This document shows, piece after piece, positions 16,004 through 25,377 of a stretch of 35,032 bases of DNA. Positions within the stretch are counted from its first letter, which is position 1. Each line of letters opens with the position of its first letter. The notes under the pieces are model-generated. The model saw nothing but the letters and a program-made list of their open reading frames with translations, was not told the DNA's origin and made no database searches. Position numbers and translations under genes: made by a program. The stretch comes from Candidatus Thioglobus sp. REDSEA-S12_B1 (GTDB lineage Bacteria > Pseudomonadota > Gammaproteobacteria > PS1 > Pseudothioglobaceae): assembly GCA_001628405.1 (NCBI GenBank), contig LURN01000042.1, forward strand, positions 1 through 35,032, given 5' to 3'.

Positions 16004-17458
16004 ATGTTATCTAACTCCAGTCTTCTTAAAGAGCACGGCTATATCAACGGCAAATGGGTTGGCGATGATGCAAAATCACGCTTTGATGTTACTAATGCCT
16101 ATTCGAATGAGGTTATTAGTACTCTGCCAGATATGGGTAAAAAAGAGACTGACGAGGCCATTGATGCAGCAAATAATGCCTGGCCTGAATGGAGAGCTAG
16201 AACAGCAAAAGAAAGATCAATCATTCTCAAAAAATGGTTTGATTTAATTATGGCTAATCAAGAGGACCTTGCAGTTTTAATGACGGCGGAACAAGGCAAA
16301 CCAATTGCTGAGGCCAGGGGTGAAGTTGGATATGGAGCATCATTTATTGAATGGTTTGCTGAAGAAGGCAAGAGAACCTATGGTGACGTAATCCCAACAC
16401 CTGCAAACGATAGAAGAATATTGGTAATCAAACAGCCGATTGGCGTTGTAGCCTCAATTACTCCTTGGAATTTCCCTATAGCAATGATTACTAGAAAATG
16501 TGCACCTGCGTTAGCAGCAGGCTGCCCAGTTGTCATTAAGCCAGCAGCTGAGACTCCTCTTTCAGCGCTTGCTATCGCGGAGCTAGCTGATCAGGCAGGA
16601 ATTCCGAGCGGCATTCTAAACGTAGTCGTTGGAACCAACTCGAGTGAGATTGGAAAAGCCTTAACAGATAGCCCAATAGTTCGCAAACTTTCATTTACTG
16701 GGTCTACCGCGGTTGGAAAAATCCTAACAAGAAACTGCGCCGATACAATGAAAAAAGTATCAATGGAGCTGGGTGGTAACGCTCCATTTATCGTTTTTGA
16801 TGATGCTGATCTTGATTCAGCTGTATCTGGAGCTCTCATCTCAAAATTTAGAAATACTGGACAAACCTGTGTCTGTACAAACCGATTCATTGTTCAGGAA
16901 GGTATTTATGATCAGTTTGTTGAAAAACTTGGTGAAGCGGTTAAAACACTCAATGTAGGTCATGGAATGGACGAAGGCGTTAATCAAGGACCACTCATCA
17001 GCTTTAAAGCTTTGGACAAAGTGAAAGATCACCTGGCTGATGCTGTGGATCGCGGTGCAGTCATTGTTGCTGGTGGAAAGCCTCACGAGAATGGAGGCAC
17101 TATGTTCGAGCCCACAGTGATTAGTAATGTTGATACATCTATGAAAATGGCTTCGGAGGAGACATTTGGCCCACTCGCTCCCGTTTTTAAGTTCAAAACA
17201 GAAGATGAGGCCATTAACCTTGCAAATGACACTGAGTTTGGATTAGCCTCATATTTCTACACTAAAGATATTAATAGAATCTGGAGAGTCTCTGAAGCTC
17301 TAGAATACGGCATGGTTGGTATTAACGAGGGTGTGATATCCAATGAAGTGGCTCCGTTTGGCGGCGTGAAAGAGTCTGGTCTTGGGAGAGAAGGCTCTCA
17401 CTATGGGATTGATGATTTTATGGAGCTTAAATATATCTGTATGGGTGGGCTTCAGTAG
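16004..17458 (+). CDS. gabD: Succinate-semialdehyde dehydrogenase
   Basis: GabD oxidises succinate semialdehyde to succinate with NAD(P)+. The 484 residues align with E. coli GabD throughout: AEQGKPIAEARGEV, the cofactor motif ITPWNFPIAM, FTGSTAVGK, the catalytic glutamate in MELGGNAPF, the catalytic cysteine in FRNTGQTCVCTNRF, and EETFGPLAPVF. The same enzyme in E. coli also converts glutarate semialdehyde to glutarate, which would link the putrescine genes to csiD-lhgO. It may also cover the missing PuuC step, the aldehyde oxidation of gamma-glutamyl-aminobutyraldehyde. ATG with an AAGGA ribosome binding site at 16004. Confidence 0.95.
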   Translation: MLSNSSLLKEHGYINGKWVGDDAKSRFDVTNAYSNEVISTLPDMGKKETDEAIDAANNAWPEWRARTAKERSIILKKWFDLIMANQEDLAVLMTAEQGKPIAEARGEVGYGASFIEWFAEEGKRTYGDVIPTPANDRRILVIKQPIGVVASITPWNFPIAMITRKCAPALAAGCPVVIKPAAETPLSALAIAELADQAGIPSGILNVVVGTNSSEIGKALTDSPIVRKLSFTGSTAVGKILTRNCADTMKKVSMELGGNAPFIVFDDADLDSAVSGALISKFRNTGQTCVCTNRFIVQEGIYDQFVEKLGEAVKTLNVGHGMDEGVNQGPLISFKALDKVKDHLADAVDRGAVIVAGGKPHENGGTMFEPTVISNVDTSMKMASEETFGPLAPVFKFKTEDEAINLANDTEFGLASYFYTKDINRIWRVSEALEYGMVGINEGVISNEVAPFGGVKESGLGREGSHYGIDDFMELKYICMGGLQ

Positions 17459-17524
17459 TCTTGCCATTTAGATTATTGGCTAACCTCACTCAACTGTTTT
17501 AACAACATTTTTAAACATGATTTC

Positions 17525-17553
17525 TAGTGAGTCATTTCACTGATTGGTATAAT
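17525..17553 (+). promoter_or_regulatory. Extended -10 promoter of hom-thrC, with operator-like repeat
   Basis: TGGTATAAT at 17545-17553 is an extended -10 with a perfect hexamer; the -35 position holds only TAGTGA (17525-17530) after 17 bases. AGTGA (17526-17530) and TCACT (17537-17541) form an inverted repeat with a six-base gap inside the promoter, a possible operator. The ATG of hom lies 28 bases after the -10 box. Confidence 0.5.
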
Positions 17554-17581
17554 GTCGCATTCGATTTAATAAAATACAAAA

Positions 17582-18859
17582 ATGAAAGTTGGAATTCTTG
17601 GCCTCGGAACTGTTGGAGGTGGTGTTGTAAATGTGCTTCAAAAAAATAGCAAGTCTATCAAAAGACGCACTGGAGCAGAAATAGAGCTGGTCATTGCTGG
17701 TGTTAGAGATTTAACCAAAAAACGCATTTGCGACACTAAGAAAATCAAATTAACTGAGGATCCGTTTGAAGTTGTCAATCATCCTGAGATTGATGTTGTT
17801 CTTGAACTCATTGGAGGCTTTGGACTTGCAAAGGAGCTCGTTGAAACTGCAATTAACAATGGCAAACATATTATCACGGCCAACAAAGCTCTCATAGGAA
17901 ATCACGGTAATGAGCTCATCAAGCTTGCCAATAAGAAGAAAGTTCGATTCTTGTTTGAGGCTTCTGTTGCTGGTGGTATTCCAATTATTAAAGCCTTAGA
18001 ACAAGGCCTGAGCGCAAACAATATCGAATCTGTAGCTGGAATCATCAATGGGACTGGTAACTTTATCCTGACTGATATGAAGGAAAAGGGTAGAGATTTC
18101 AATGACGTTTTAAAAGAAGCTCAAGCACTTGGTTATGCTGAAGAGGACCCAACCTTTGATATTGAAGGTATTGATGCTGCCCATAAACTCTCTATATTGG
18201 CTGCTATAGCGTTTGGAACTGAAATTCAATTTGACAAAATTTATACTAAAGGTATCAGTGAAATTACAACCGAAGATATTCTTCATGCTACCGAGCTCGG
18301 TTACACGATAAAGCACCTTGGAATTGCAAAGAGGACAGAAAAGGGAATCGAGTTACGCGTTCACCCTACTTTAGTACCTAATAATCGACTCATTGCTCGA
18401 GTGAACGGAGTGATGAATGCTGTTATGGTTAAAAGTGATGCTCTTGGGAAAAGCTTATACTATGGTCCAGGTGCTGGAGACGAAGCGACTGCTTCTGCAG
18501 TCATTGCGGACCTCAATGACATCATCAACAATCAGACTAGTAAAAATACGCTGGGATGGAAGTCTCAACAAAAAATTAAAGTGGTTGACAATGACTCAAT
18601 CTTCAGTGAGTTCTTCTTGAGACTTGTGGTTACTGACGTCAAAGGAGTGCTCGCAAAGGTCACAGGTATATTCAACGACCACAATGTTAGTATCGAAGCT
18701 CTTATTCAAAAACAGGTGGATGAAAATAATAATGCTCATATTGCAATCACTACTGACAAGATCAGCACTAAGACTGTGATGAGTATCAAACAGAAAATTG
18801 AAGCAAGCGAATTTAATCAGGCTGACGTTCAAATTATTCATATTGAATTATTAGACTAA
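17582..18859 (+). CDS. hom: Homoserine dehydrogenase
   Basis: Catalyses NAD(P)H-dependent reduction of aspartate semialdehyde to homoserine, the branch point to threonine and methionine. The 425-residue monofunctional form has the nucleotide-binding GLGTVGGGVVNVL at the N-terminus, the NGKHIITANKALI region, the catalytic domain (NGTGNFILTDM, ALGYAEEDPTFDIEGIDAAHKL), and a C-terminal ACT domain (LRLVVTDVKGVLAKVTGIFN) which usually gives threonine feedback control. No aspartokinase is fused. thrC follows after 18 bases, so the two form an operon; homoserine kinase is not in the window. Confidence 0.95.
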   Translation: MKVGILGLGTVGGGVVNVLQKNSKSIKRRTGAEIELVIAGVRDLTKKRICDTKKIKLTEDPFEVVNHPEIDVVLELIGGFGLAKELVETAINNGKHIITANKALIGNHGNELIKLANKKKVRFLFEASVAGGIPIIKALEQGLSANNIESVAGIINGTGNFILTDMKEKGRDFNDVLKEAQALGYAEEDPTFDIEGIDAAHKLSILAAIAFGTEIQFDKIYTKGISEITTEDILHATELGYTIKHLGIAKRTEKGIELRVHPTLVPNNRLIARVNGVMNAVMVKSDALGKSLYYGPGAGDEATASAVIADLNDIINNQTSKNTLGWKSQQKIKVVDNDSIFSEFFLRLVVTDVKGVLAKVTGIFNDHNVSIEALIQKQVDENNNAHIAITTDKISTKTVMSIKQKIEASEFNQADVQIIHIELLD

Positions 18860-18877
18860 GTTTATTTAGGGGTAAAT

Positions 18878-19945
18878 ATGCGATACACGGGATTAATCGA
18901 GAGATATAGAGACAGACTGCCTGTTGGTGATAAGACTCGCTTGATAAGCTTAGGTGAAGGAAATACGCCCTTAATAAGGCTAGAGAATATCCCATGTGAA
19001 ATGGGAACCCAAGTTAAACTCTACATAAAGTATGAAGGACTGAACCCGACTGGTTCTTTTAAAGACCGCGGAATGACAATGGCTGTTACAAAAGCCGTTG
19101 AAAGCGGCTCTAAAGCAATTATTTGTGCTTCCACTGGCAACACTTCTGCGGCAGCTGCTGCTTACGCAGCAAGAGCAGGTATTAAAGCATTTGTCATCAT
19201 TCCTGAAGGAAAAATTGCACTTGGAAAGCTTGCACAAGCTATGATTCATGGATCAACTATTATTCAAATCAAAGGTAACTTTGACGATGGCATGCAGCTC
19301 GTCAAAGAGGTCGCTGAGTTCGCACCGGTTTCAATCGTTAACTCGATCAACCCTTTTAGACTTCAAGGGCAAAAGACAGCTGCGTTTGAGATCATTGAGG
19401 AGCTCGGTCATGCGCCAGATTACCACTGCTTGCCGGTCGGAAATGCAGGCAATATAACTGCACACTGGATGGGTTACACCGAGTACTTTGATGCTGGTAA
19501 AGCCTCATCCACCCCGACAATGCTTGGTTACCAAGCTGAGGGTGCTGCTCCATTTATTCATGGCTCGAAAGTTGAAAAGCCTGAAACTATTGCAACCGCT
19601 ATAAGAATTGGAAACCCTCAAAGCTGGGATAAAGCTATAAAGCTCAGCAAAGACTCTAACGGCTGGTTTGACTGCTTTTCAGACAAAGAAATTCTTGCAA
19701 CACAAAAATTATTGACTGAGAAAGAAGGAATTTTCTGTGAACCTGCTTCTGCCATCTCAGTTGCTGGTGCTTTAAAAGATATTGAATCTGGGAAAATACC
19801 AGATGGTTCAAGCGTAGTCTGCACTCTGACAGGACACGGCCTTAAAGATCCAGATACAGCGATTTCACAGTGTGATACGGATGCGATGATCAATATTAAT
19901 CCAACGCTGGAAGAAGTAAAAAAAGCTATTCTTGAAAATATGTAG
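18878..19945 (+). CDS. thrC: Threonine synthase
   Basis: Converts O-phosphohomoserine to threonine. The 355-residue fold-type II PLP enzyme is of the short (Bacillus-like) class: SLGEGNTPLIRL at the N-terminus, the PLP lysine in GLNPTGSFKDRGM, CASTGNTSAAAAAYAARAG, the phosphate loop near LPVGNAGNITAHW, and the late TGHGLKDPD. The start ATG has an AGGGGT ribosome binding site. It is downstream of hom in the same operon. cysM begins 42 bases later. Confidence 0.95.
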   Translation: MRYTGLIERYRDRLPVGDKTRLISLGEGNTPLIRLENIPCEMGTQVKLYIKYEGLNPTGSFKDRGMTMAVTKAVESGSKAIICASTGNTSAAAAAYAARAGIKAFVIIPEGKIALGKLAQAMIHGSTIIQIKGNFDDGMQLVKEVAEFAPVSIVNSINPFRLQGQKTAAFEIIEELGHAPDYHCLPVGNAGNITAHWMGYTEYFDAGKASSTPTMLGYQAEGAAPFIHGSKVEKPETIATAIRIGNPQSWDKAIKLSKDSNGWFDCFSDKEILATQKLLTEKEGIFCEPASAISVAGALKDIESGKIPDGSSVVCTLTGHGLKDPDTAISQCDTDAMININPTLEEVKKAILENM

Positions 19946-19987
19946 TTTTTTTAGGCTGTAGAAGTTTATGATACTATCTAGGGGTTT

Positions 19988-20887
19988 ATGAGCAAACAGC
20001 ACTACAAAACAATTGATGAATGCGTTGGAGGAACTCCACTTGTTCGACTTCAAAGATTGAACCCAAATCCATCAAACATTATTCTTGCCAAACTTGAAGG
20101 GAACAATCCTGCTGGCTCAGTAAAAGATCGTGCGGCTCTCAATATGATTGCTGAAGCTGAAAATAGAGGAGAGATTAAACCTGGAGATAGATTAATTGAG
20201 GCTACCAGTGGAAATACTGGTATTGCCCTAGCAATGGTTGCAGCGATTAAGGGCTACAAGATGACTCTTATTATGCAAGAGAATTTGTCACAGGAGAGAA
20301 GAGATGCGATGACTGCCTATGGCGCTGAATTAATTTTAGTCTCCAAAGAGCTAGGTATGGAGGGTGCAAGGGATCTTGCAAACCAAATGAGTGAGGAAGG
20401 AAAAGGCCTTCAGCTGAATCAGTTTGCAAACCAAGACAACCCTTCAGCTCATGCCTCCTCAACAGCTAAAGAAATTTGGAGAGACACGAATGGTGAAATA
20501 ACTCATTTTGTCAGTTCAATGGGGACTACTGGAACAATCATGGGCGTCTCAAAATACTTAAAAGAAAAAAAGCCGTCGGTTCAAATTATTGGAATACAGC
20601 CTGATGGAGATTCGCATATACCAGGCATTAGACGCTGGCCAGAGGGCTATCTTCCAACTATTTTTGAGCCTTCACGAGTCGATAGAATTATGGATGTATC
20701 CCAATCAAGTGCAGAACAGACAACAAGAGATCTTTCAATACATGAGGGAATCTTTTCTGGAATATCTGCTGGTGGTGCAGTGGCATCTGCAATTGAGCTA
20801 TCAAAGGAGGTTAATAATGCAGTTATTGTTACCATTATCTGTGATCGTGGCGATCGATACCTCTCTACGGGTGTATTTAAAGCCTGA
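19988..20887 (+). CDS. cysM: Cysteine synthase B
   Basis: Forms cysteine from O-acetylserine and sulfide or thiosulfate. The 299 residues match E. coli CysM closely, with the PLP lysine in EGNNPAGSVKDRAAL, EATSGNTGIALAM, SQERRDAMTAYGAELILV, the CysM-type SSMGTTGTIMGVS, GIRRWPEGYLP, and the terminal IICDRGDRYLSTGVF. The CysM form, as opposed to CysK, can use thiosulfate to make S-sulfocysteine; that use here is inference. AGGGG ribosome binding site before the ATG. A weak TATGAT (19967-19972) could serve as its own promoter, otherwise it is read from the hom operon. Confidence 0.95.
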   Translation: MSKQHYKTIDECVGGTPLVRLQRLNPNPSNIILAKLEGNNPAGSVKDRAALNMIAEAENRGEIKPGDRLIEATSGNTGIALAMVAAIKGYKMTLIMQENLSQERRDAMTAYGAELILVSKELGMEGARDLANQMSEEGKGLQLNQFANQDNPSAHASSTAKEIWRDTNGEITHFVSSMGTTGTIMGVSKYLKEKKPSVQIIGIQPDGDSHIPGIRRWPEGYLPTIFEPSRVDRIMDVSQSSAEQTTRDLSIHEGIFSGISAGGAVASAIELSKEVNNAVIVTIICDRGDRYLSTGVFKA

Positions 20888-20905
20888 AACCTAAATACTT
20901 TTAAA

Positions 20906-20953
20906 ATTTAAAACGTTTTGATGACTGGTTTTAAATCAAAATATGTGTACAAT
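20906..20953 (+). promoter_or_regulatory. Inverted repeat and possible -10 box upstream of the amino-acid importer
   Basis: ATTTAAAAC (20906-20914) and GTTTTAAAT (20928-20936) are perfect nine-base inverted arms with a 13-base spacer. There is no T-tract after the second arm, so this is not a normal terminator. A TACAAT hexamer ends near 20953 and may be the -10 box for the binding-protein gene at 20994, putting the repeat in an activator or repressor position. Confidence 0.4.
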
Positions 20954-20993
20954 TGTAGGTTCATAAATTCTTAAACACATAAAGGAGAAATAA

Positions 20994-21851
20994 ATGAGTA
21001 TTAAGTTAGGCTTTAAAAAGTCGTCAATTGCTATTACAGCATTGCTATTGTCAATAGGAATGACTGCTAAAGCAGGCGTTGTTTATGATTACATTAAAAA
21101 TAACAATGAATTAATGATTGCGACTGATGCAAACTGGGCGCCATTCTCATACATTAATGATGCTGGTGAGATGGAAGGTTTCGACGTCGATGTTGGAAGA
21201 GAAATTGCTAAGCGTATGGGCGTTGAAGCTCGCTTTATTACACCTGACTGGGGCGTGATTACAGCGGGTAACTGGAACATGCGTTGGGACGTATCAGTAG
21301 GCTCAATGACTCCAACTGAGAGTCGTTCTGAAGTTCTAAACTTCCCTGCAGTTTACTATTACACACCTGCTGCTTTCGCAGTTCACGTTGACTCTCCTGT
21401 GACAACTTTAGCAGGCTTAAATGGCAAAAATATATGTACTACAGCTTCCTCAACTTGGGAGATGTATCTAGAAGGTAACTTAAATATGCTTAATGCGCCT
21501 GCATTTAAATATAAGGTGACACCAGGAACGATTACTGCTCTAGCAGATGGCCATACATGTCTTGATGACACGCGTTTAGGACCAGGCGTTCGTAATGATG
21601 GCATTATTGATTCTGTACCGATGATTCAAGGTGCTATAGAAGACGGATATCCTATTAAATTCTTAGGTGATCCTGCTTTCTATGAGCCTTTATCAATTGC
21701 AACTGACAAAGGTAATGATGATCCTGAGTTAGATGCTGAGATTGCTAGAATTATCACTGAAATGCAAAAAGACTACACATTAACTACATTGTCAATGAAG
21801 TGGTTTAAAAATGCAGATGGTAGCTCTAACGACTACACTATTGCATATTAA
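20994..21851 (+). CDS. Polar amino-acid ABC transporter, periplasmic binding protein
   Basis: A 285-residue family 3 solute-binding protein. The signal peptide covers about 27 residues (hydrophobic IAITALLLSIGMTAKA, cleavage after AKA). The mature protein opens with LMIATDANWAPFSYIND and GFDVDVGREIAKRMG, the standard start for amino-acid binders, followed by WDVSVGSMTPTESRSEVLNF. Two cysteines, in NICTTAS and GHTCLDD, may form a disulfide. The ligand cannot be told from the sequence. A strong AAAGGAG ribosome binding site precedes the ATG. The permease follows after 46 bases. Confidence 0.9.
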   Translation: MSIKLGFKKSSIAITALLLSIGMTAKAGVVYDYIKNNNELMIATDANWAPFSYINDAGEMEGFDVDVGREIAKRMGVEARFITPDWGVITAGNWNMRWDVSVGSMTPTESRSEVLNFPAVYYYTPAAFAVHVDSPVTTLAGLNGKNICTTASSTWEMYLEGNLNMLNAPAFKYKVTPGTITALADGHTCLDDTRLGPGVRNDGIIDSVPMIQGAIEDGYPIKFLGDPAFYEPLSIATDKGNDDPELDAEIARIITEMQKDYTLTTLSMKWFKNADGSSNDYTIAY

Positions 21852-21897
21852 GAACAGAAGTATAAATATAAGTTTTACTTAAGTTCTAGAGAAAGGT

Positions 21898-22875
21898 ATG
21901 TTCGTCGATACCGTTGTTGAAGATAAGGCGCTGCATAAACCAGCTTTCCTTGCAGGTCTTTCAATAACGGTATTGGCGATTTTTTTTGCCTTTAACTTCA
22001 CCAATACCATTTTTGGTGAATTCCTTAGCCCAGTCATTGGAAATCCTGAAGAGAGTGGTTTCTTTGGGCGACTAGCAGTTTCATTTGTCCTTACTATCTT
22101 ATTTGTAGGCAATTTATTATTAATCAGTTTTGCTAGGCTAAAAATCCAAATTTTAATTGTCTGGTTAGAGTTGTTTCTACTCTTCCTGGCCTTTGCATAC
22201 TCTTTTGATCTTGAAATAGCCTATATTTTTTCTGGACAGCCAAGCAAAATTGGAATTATGATTTCCAAAGGTCTGTTCACTACGATTTATATTTCAGCAG
22301 TATCTATTGTCATTGCAACAGTTATCGCTATCGTTGGAGCAATAGCCAAACTCTCAAATAATGGTTTTGCTTATGCTATTGCAAGCTTTTACACCTCTTT
22401 ATTCAGAGGACTACCGCTTCTTCTCCAGATTTACCTGATATATATGGGCCTTCCACAATTGGGATTCATGATTGATGCAATTCCATCTGGAATTGCTGCC
22501 CTATCCCTTTGTTATGGTGCTTACATGACCGAAATCTTTAGGGCGGGAATCCAAAGCATTCCCAGAGGCCAATGGGAAGCTTCAAGAGCATTAGGTTTTC
22601 CATTTCGCCTAATACTTCGAAAAATTATTCTGCCTCAATCGATTCCGCTCATCATTCCGCCAACCGGCAACCAATTCATTGCAATGCTCAAAGACAGTTC
22701 ACTAGTTTCTGTCCTTGGAATTTGGGAGATTATGTTCCTGGCTAAAAAACTTGGTGCTAAAGATTTTAATCATTTAGAAATGTTGCTTACAGCTGCAATG
22801 ATTTATTGGATTCTGACAATCATCCTTGAGACAATCCAAGCTCGTATTGAGAGAAAATATCAACAAAAGACTTAA
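21898..22875 (+). CDS. Polar amino-acid ABC transporter permease with long N-terminal membrane region
   Basis: A 325-residue permease of the HisM/GlnP type. The usual core starts near residue 115 ([19 protein letters not shown]) and contains [19 protein letters not shown], the EAA loop [21 protein letters not shown], and [16 protein letters not shown]. Ahead of it are about 110 extra residues with three hydrophobic segments (near residues 17-35, 60-78 and 83-103), a layout seen in some glutamate/aspartate-type permeases. Only one permease gene is present, so the transporter probably uses a homodimer. The ATPase gene begins two bases after the stop. Confidence 0.9.
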   Translation: MFVDTVVEDKALHKPAFLAGLSITVLAIFFAFNFTNTIFGEFLSPVIGNPEESGFFGRLAVSFVLTILFVGNLLLISFARLKIQILIVWLELFLLFLAFAYSFDLEIAYIFSGQPSKIGIMISKGLFTTIYISAVSIVIATVIAIVGAIAKLSNNGFAYAIASFYTSLFRGLPLLLQIYLIYMGLPQLGFMIDAIPSGIAALSLCYGAYMTEIFRAGIQSIPRGQWEASRALGFPFRLILRKIILPQSIPLIIPPTGNQFIAMLKDSSLVSVLGIWEIMFLAKKLGAKDFNHLEMLLTAAMIYWILTIILETIQARIERKYQQKT

Positions 22876-22877
22876 TT

Positions 22878-23633
22878 ATGGCTAACAATAATTCAAAAGT
22901 TAATCCAATAATATCTCTGAAAAATGTGAGTAAATGGTATGACGATTTTCAGGCCTTAAAGAATATTGACTTAGAAATTAAACTTAAAGAAAAAATTGTG
23001 ATTTGTGGGCCGTCTGGCTCAGGAAAATCAACATTAATTAGGTGTCTTAATCGGTTAGAAGCACACCAAGAAGGACAAATACATGTTAATGGAATTGAGC
23101 TTCACGAAAAAATGAAAGATATTGATACTGTTCGACAAGATATTGGCATGGTCTTTCAGAGCTTTAATTTATTCCCGCACTTAACAGTGCTAGAGAACTG
23201 TATGGCTGGTCCAAATTGGGTTAGGGGAATTAGTGAAGATGAGGCAAAAGAGAGAGCGATGTCTCTTCTTGAACAGGTGAAGATTCCAGAGCAAGCTGAC
23301 AAGTATCCCGAGCAACTCTCTGGAGGGCAACAACAACGTGTAGCGATTGCAAGAAGTTTGTGCATGCAGCCTAAAGTAATGCTGTTCGATGAGCCAACCT
23401 CAGCACTCGATCCAGAAATGGTCTCTGAGGTTTTAGACACCATGGTTGAGCTTGCAAAAAGTGGGATGACGATGATTTGTGTTACTCATGAAATGGGCTT
23501 TGCAAGACAAGTTGCTGATAGAATAATCTTTATGGATGAAGGTGAAATTGTAGAACAGAATAGTCCAGAAGAATTCTTTAATAATCCTAAATCTGACCGA
23601 ACAAAAGGATTCTTAGATCAGGTTCTTAGTTAA
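22878..23633 (+). CDS. Polar amino-acid ABC transporter ATPase
   Basis: A 251-residue GlnQ/HisP-type ATPase. Walker A is [10 protein letters not shown], the Q-loop [18 protein letters not shown], the signature [15 protein letters not shown], Walker [16 protein letters not shown], and the switch histidine lies in [14 protein letters not shown]. It completes the binding protein-permease-ATPase importer. The start ATG is two bases after the permease stop. Its 3' end overlaps the converging threonine aldolase gene by four bases. Confidence 0.93.
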   Translation: MANNNSKVNPIISLKNVSKWYDDFQALKNIDLEIKLKEKIVICGPSGSGKSTLIRCLNRLEAHQEGQIHVNGIELHEKMKDIDTVRQDIGMVFQSFNLFPHLTVLENCMAGPNWVRGISEDEAKERAMSLLEQVKIPEQADKYPEQLSGGQQQRVAIARSLCMQPKVMLFDEPTSALDPEMVSEVLDTMVELAKSGMTMICVTHEMGFARQVADRIIFMDEGEIVEQNSPEEFFNNPKSDRTKGFLDQVLS

Positions 23634-24700
23634 TCTGGCTTCTTAAAATACTCTTTAAAAGCATCAATAACAAATAGGATATCTTTCTCACCTATTCCAA
23701 GGTGGCAGACCAGTCTTCCTCGATCAAGATTTGAAACTATGATCTCTTTATCGAATAAAAATTTCTCAAGAGGCGCTCTATGGTTTTTAGGACAATCTAC
23801 AAAAACCATGTTGGTCTGACTCTCGCTAAAATCGACTGATAGCTCCGCAATTGATGAAAGACCTTTCGCAAGAAGTCTAGCGTTATCATGGTCCTCCTGA
23901 AGCCTTTGAATGTTATTTTCTAGTGCATACATTCCGCAAGATGCAATGACACCAACTTGCCTCATACCTCCGCCAAGCATTTTCCTAAGTCGATGAGCCT
24001 TATCAATTGTGTCTTGATCAGAAACTAGCAACGAACCCACAGGAGCACCAAGGCCCTTTGATAGGCAGATTGATACACTATCAAAGCATCTAGTTAATTG
24101 CTGCATTGATAATCCACTATGAATGTGTGCATTAAATAGTCGAGCACCATCCAAATGGACTTTAAGGTTTTTACTATGGGCAGCGTTTGCGAGCTCGTCA
24201 AGTTCGCTCTGTGGCTGAACCCTGCCAGAGGAAGTGTTCTCAAGACAGAGTAATTTTGTTACTGCATAATGTGGGTCATCATCCTTGATTTGCTTAAGCA
24301 TATCCTCAATGTTCATTGATCCTGAATCAGAAGTCTCAATAGGACAAATACCGACACCCCCGAGCACTGATACGCCCCTCGCTTCATAAAGATTCGTATG
24401 ATAACTTTTTCCAATAAGAACTTCATCACCTCTCTGACAATGTGAAAGCATTGCAGTCAGGTTACTCTGAGTGCCACTAGGAAAAAATAATGCTGCTTCC
24501 TTATCTAACAATTTTGCAGCATACTCTTGAAGTTCATTAACAGCTTCATCCTCATTATAGACATCGTCCCCAAGGCTAGCATCTTGAATGCTTTGCAGCA
24601 TTTCCTTGGACGGAAGTGTAACCGTATCACTTCTAAAATCAATTGGATTTTTTAAATTGATTCTTTCAGAGTGTTGTGTATTTAAATTGTATTGACTCAT
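23630..24700 (-). CDS. ltaE: Low-specificity L-threonine aldolase
   Basis: A fold-type I PLP enzyme of 356 residues that splits L-threonine and other beta-hydroxy amino acids into glycine and an aldehyde. It has [14 protein letters not shown] at the N-terminus, [45 protein letters not shown], and the PLP lysine in [14 protein letters not shown], all standard for the family. It is the third gene of a tight minus-strand run after hemJ and the 2OG oxygenase, 12 bases from the latter. The pairing with a hydroxylase suggests that it may cleave a beta-hydroxylated amino acid other than threonine; that is inference. Confidence 0.92.
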   Translation of the reverse strand: MSQYNLNTQHSERINLKNPIDFRSDTVTLPSKEMLQSIQDASLGDDVYNEDEAVNELQEYAAKLLDKEAALFFPSGTQSNLTAMLSHCQRGDEVLIGKSYHTNLYEARGVSVLGGVGICPIETSDSGSMNIEDMLKQIKDDDPHYAVTKLLCLENTSSGRVQPQSELDELANAAHSKNLKVHLDGARLFNAHIHSGLSMQQLTRCFDSVSICLSKGLGAPVGSLLVSDQDTIDKAHRLRKMLGGGMRQVGVIASCGMYALENNIQRLQEDHDNARLLAKGLSSIAELSVDFSESQTNMVFVDCPKNHRAPLEKFLFDKEIIVSNLDRGRLVCHLGIGEKDILFVIDAFKEYFKKPD

Positions 24701-24712
24701 AATTCAAAGGCA

Positions 24713-25369
24713 CTAAGGTTTATACTCAGGATATGCTAAAGTAGCCACAAGGTGGGTTCTAGGCTTAAATCCACCATTCAGCGCAGTGTGATAGCCCCTC
24801 GTATCAGTAAAATATACTGACCCATCTGCTGGAAGATGCGTGCAATGATGGTTCACTATGAACAATGCTCCAGGGTTGGTATAGATTGGAATGTGAATTC
24901 TAGGCTCTGGATCTCTATGCCATGAATTACAATTAAAGCTATCTTTTTCAAGAATGCGAACCCTTCCAATCGGGTATCGAGCTGAAAGTTCATCATAAAT
25001 GGTTTCAAAATACGTACCCTTGAAAATATCAACAAGCTCACAGAAGGATGCCTCATCAACCAGTTCGTCTTTGGCAACTTCTTTATAGCTCTCATCAACT
25101 CGGGTGTAGTATCGACCAACAAGATCTTTATCAGAGTCGACTGAACTATCTTTTCTTTTGGTCATTGCAATAGCATGGAAACCAGAAGCTGCAGTTTTGA
25201 ATTCTGCACCAGCTTTTATATCATCAAGAGACTTTCTTATTTTTTCTATATCAAACTTAAGCTTTAGTTTTACGATGTGTTCATTACCCTTAAATGATGC
25301 AACAGAGTCTATATCAACTCTCTCATTTATATAAGAATCTAATTCCTTTCTATCTTCTGATATGCTCAT
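24713..25369 (-). CDS. Aspartyl/asparaginyl beta-hydroxylase-like 2OG-Fe(II) oxygenase
   Basis: The 218-residue protein has an N-terminal part of about 135 residues that I do not recognise, then a short double-stranded beta-helix domain. The iron ligands His151 and Asp153 lie in SWHRDPEPRIHIPIYTNPG and the distal His194 in TDTRGYHTALNGG; Arg204 ten residues later would bind 2-oxoglutarate. This is the motif layout of the Asp/Asn beta-hydroxylase family, whose bacterial members hydroxylate free amino acids, peptides or lipid-linked amino acids. The substrate is unknown. Eight bases separate it from hemJ and 12 from the threonine aldolase, so the three are probably cotranscribed. Confidence 0.75.
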   Translation of the reverse strand: MSISEDRKELDSYINERVDIDSVASFKGNEHIVKLKLKFDIEKIRKSLDDIKAGAEFKTAASGFHAIAMTKRKDSSVDSDKDLVGRYYTRVDESYKEVAKDELVDEASFCELVDIFKGTYFETIYDELSARYPIGRVRILEKDSFNCNSWHRDPEPRIHIPIYTNPGALFIVNHHCTHLPADGSVYFTDTRGYHTALNGGFKPRTHLVATLAYPEYKP

Positions 25370-25377
25370 TTCTATGT

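Noticed and set aside
21852..21897. Hairpin between the amino-acid binding protein and permease genes as an attenuator like that after potF
   Set aside because: Only short A-T stems such as TAAGT/ACTTA can be formed and no T-tract follows.
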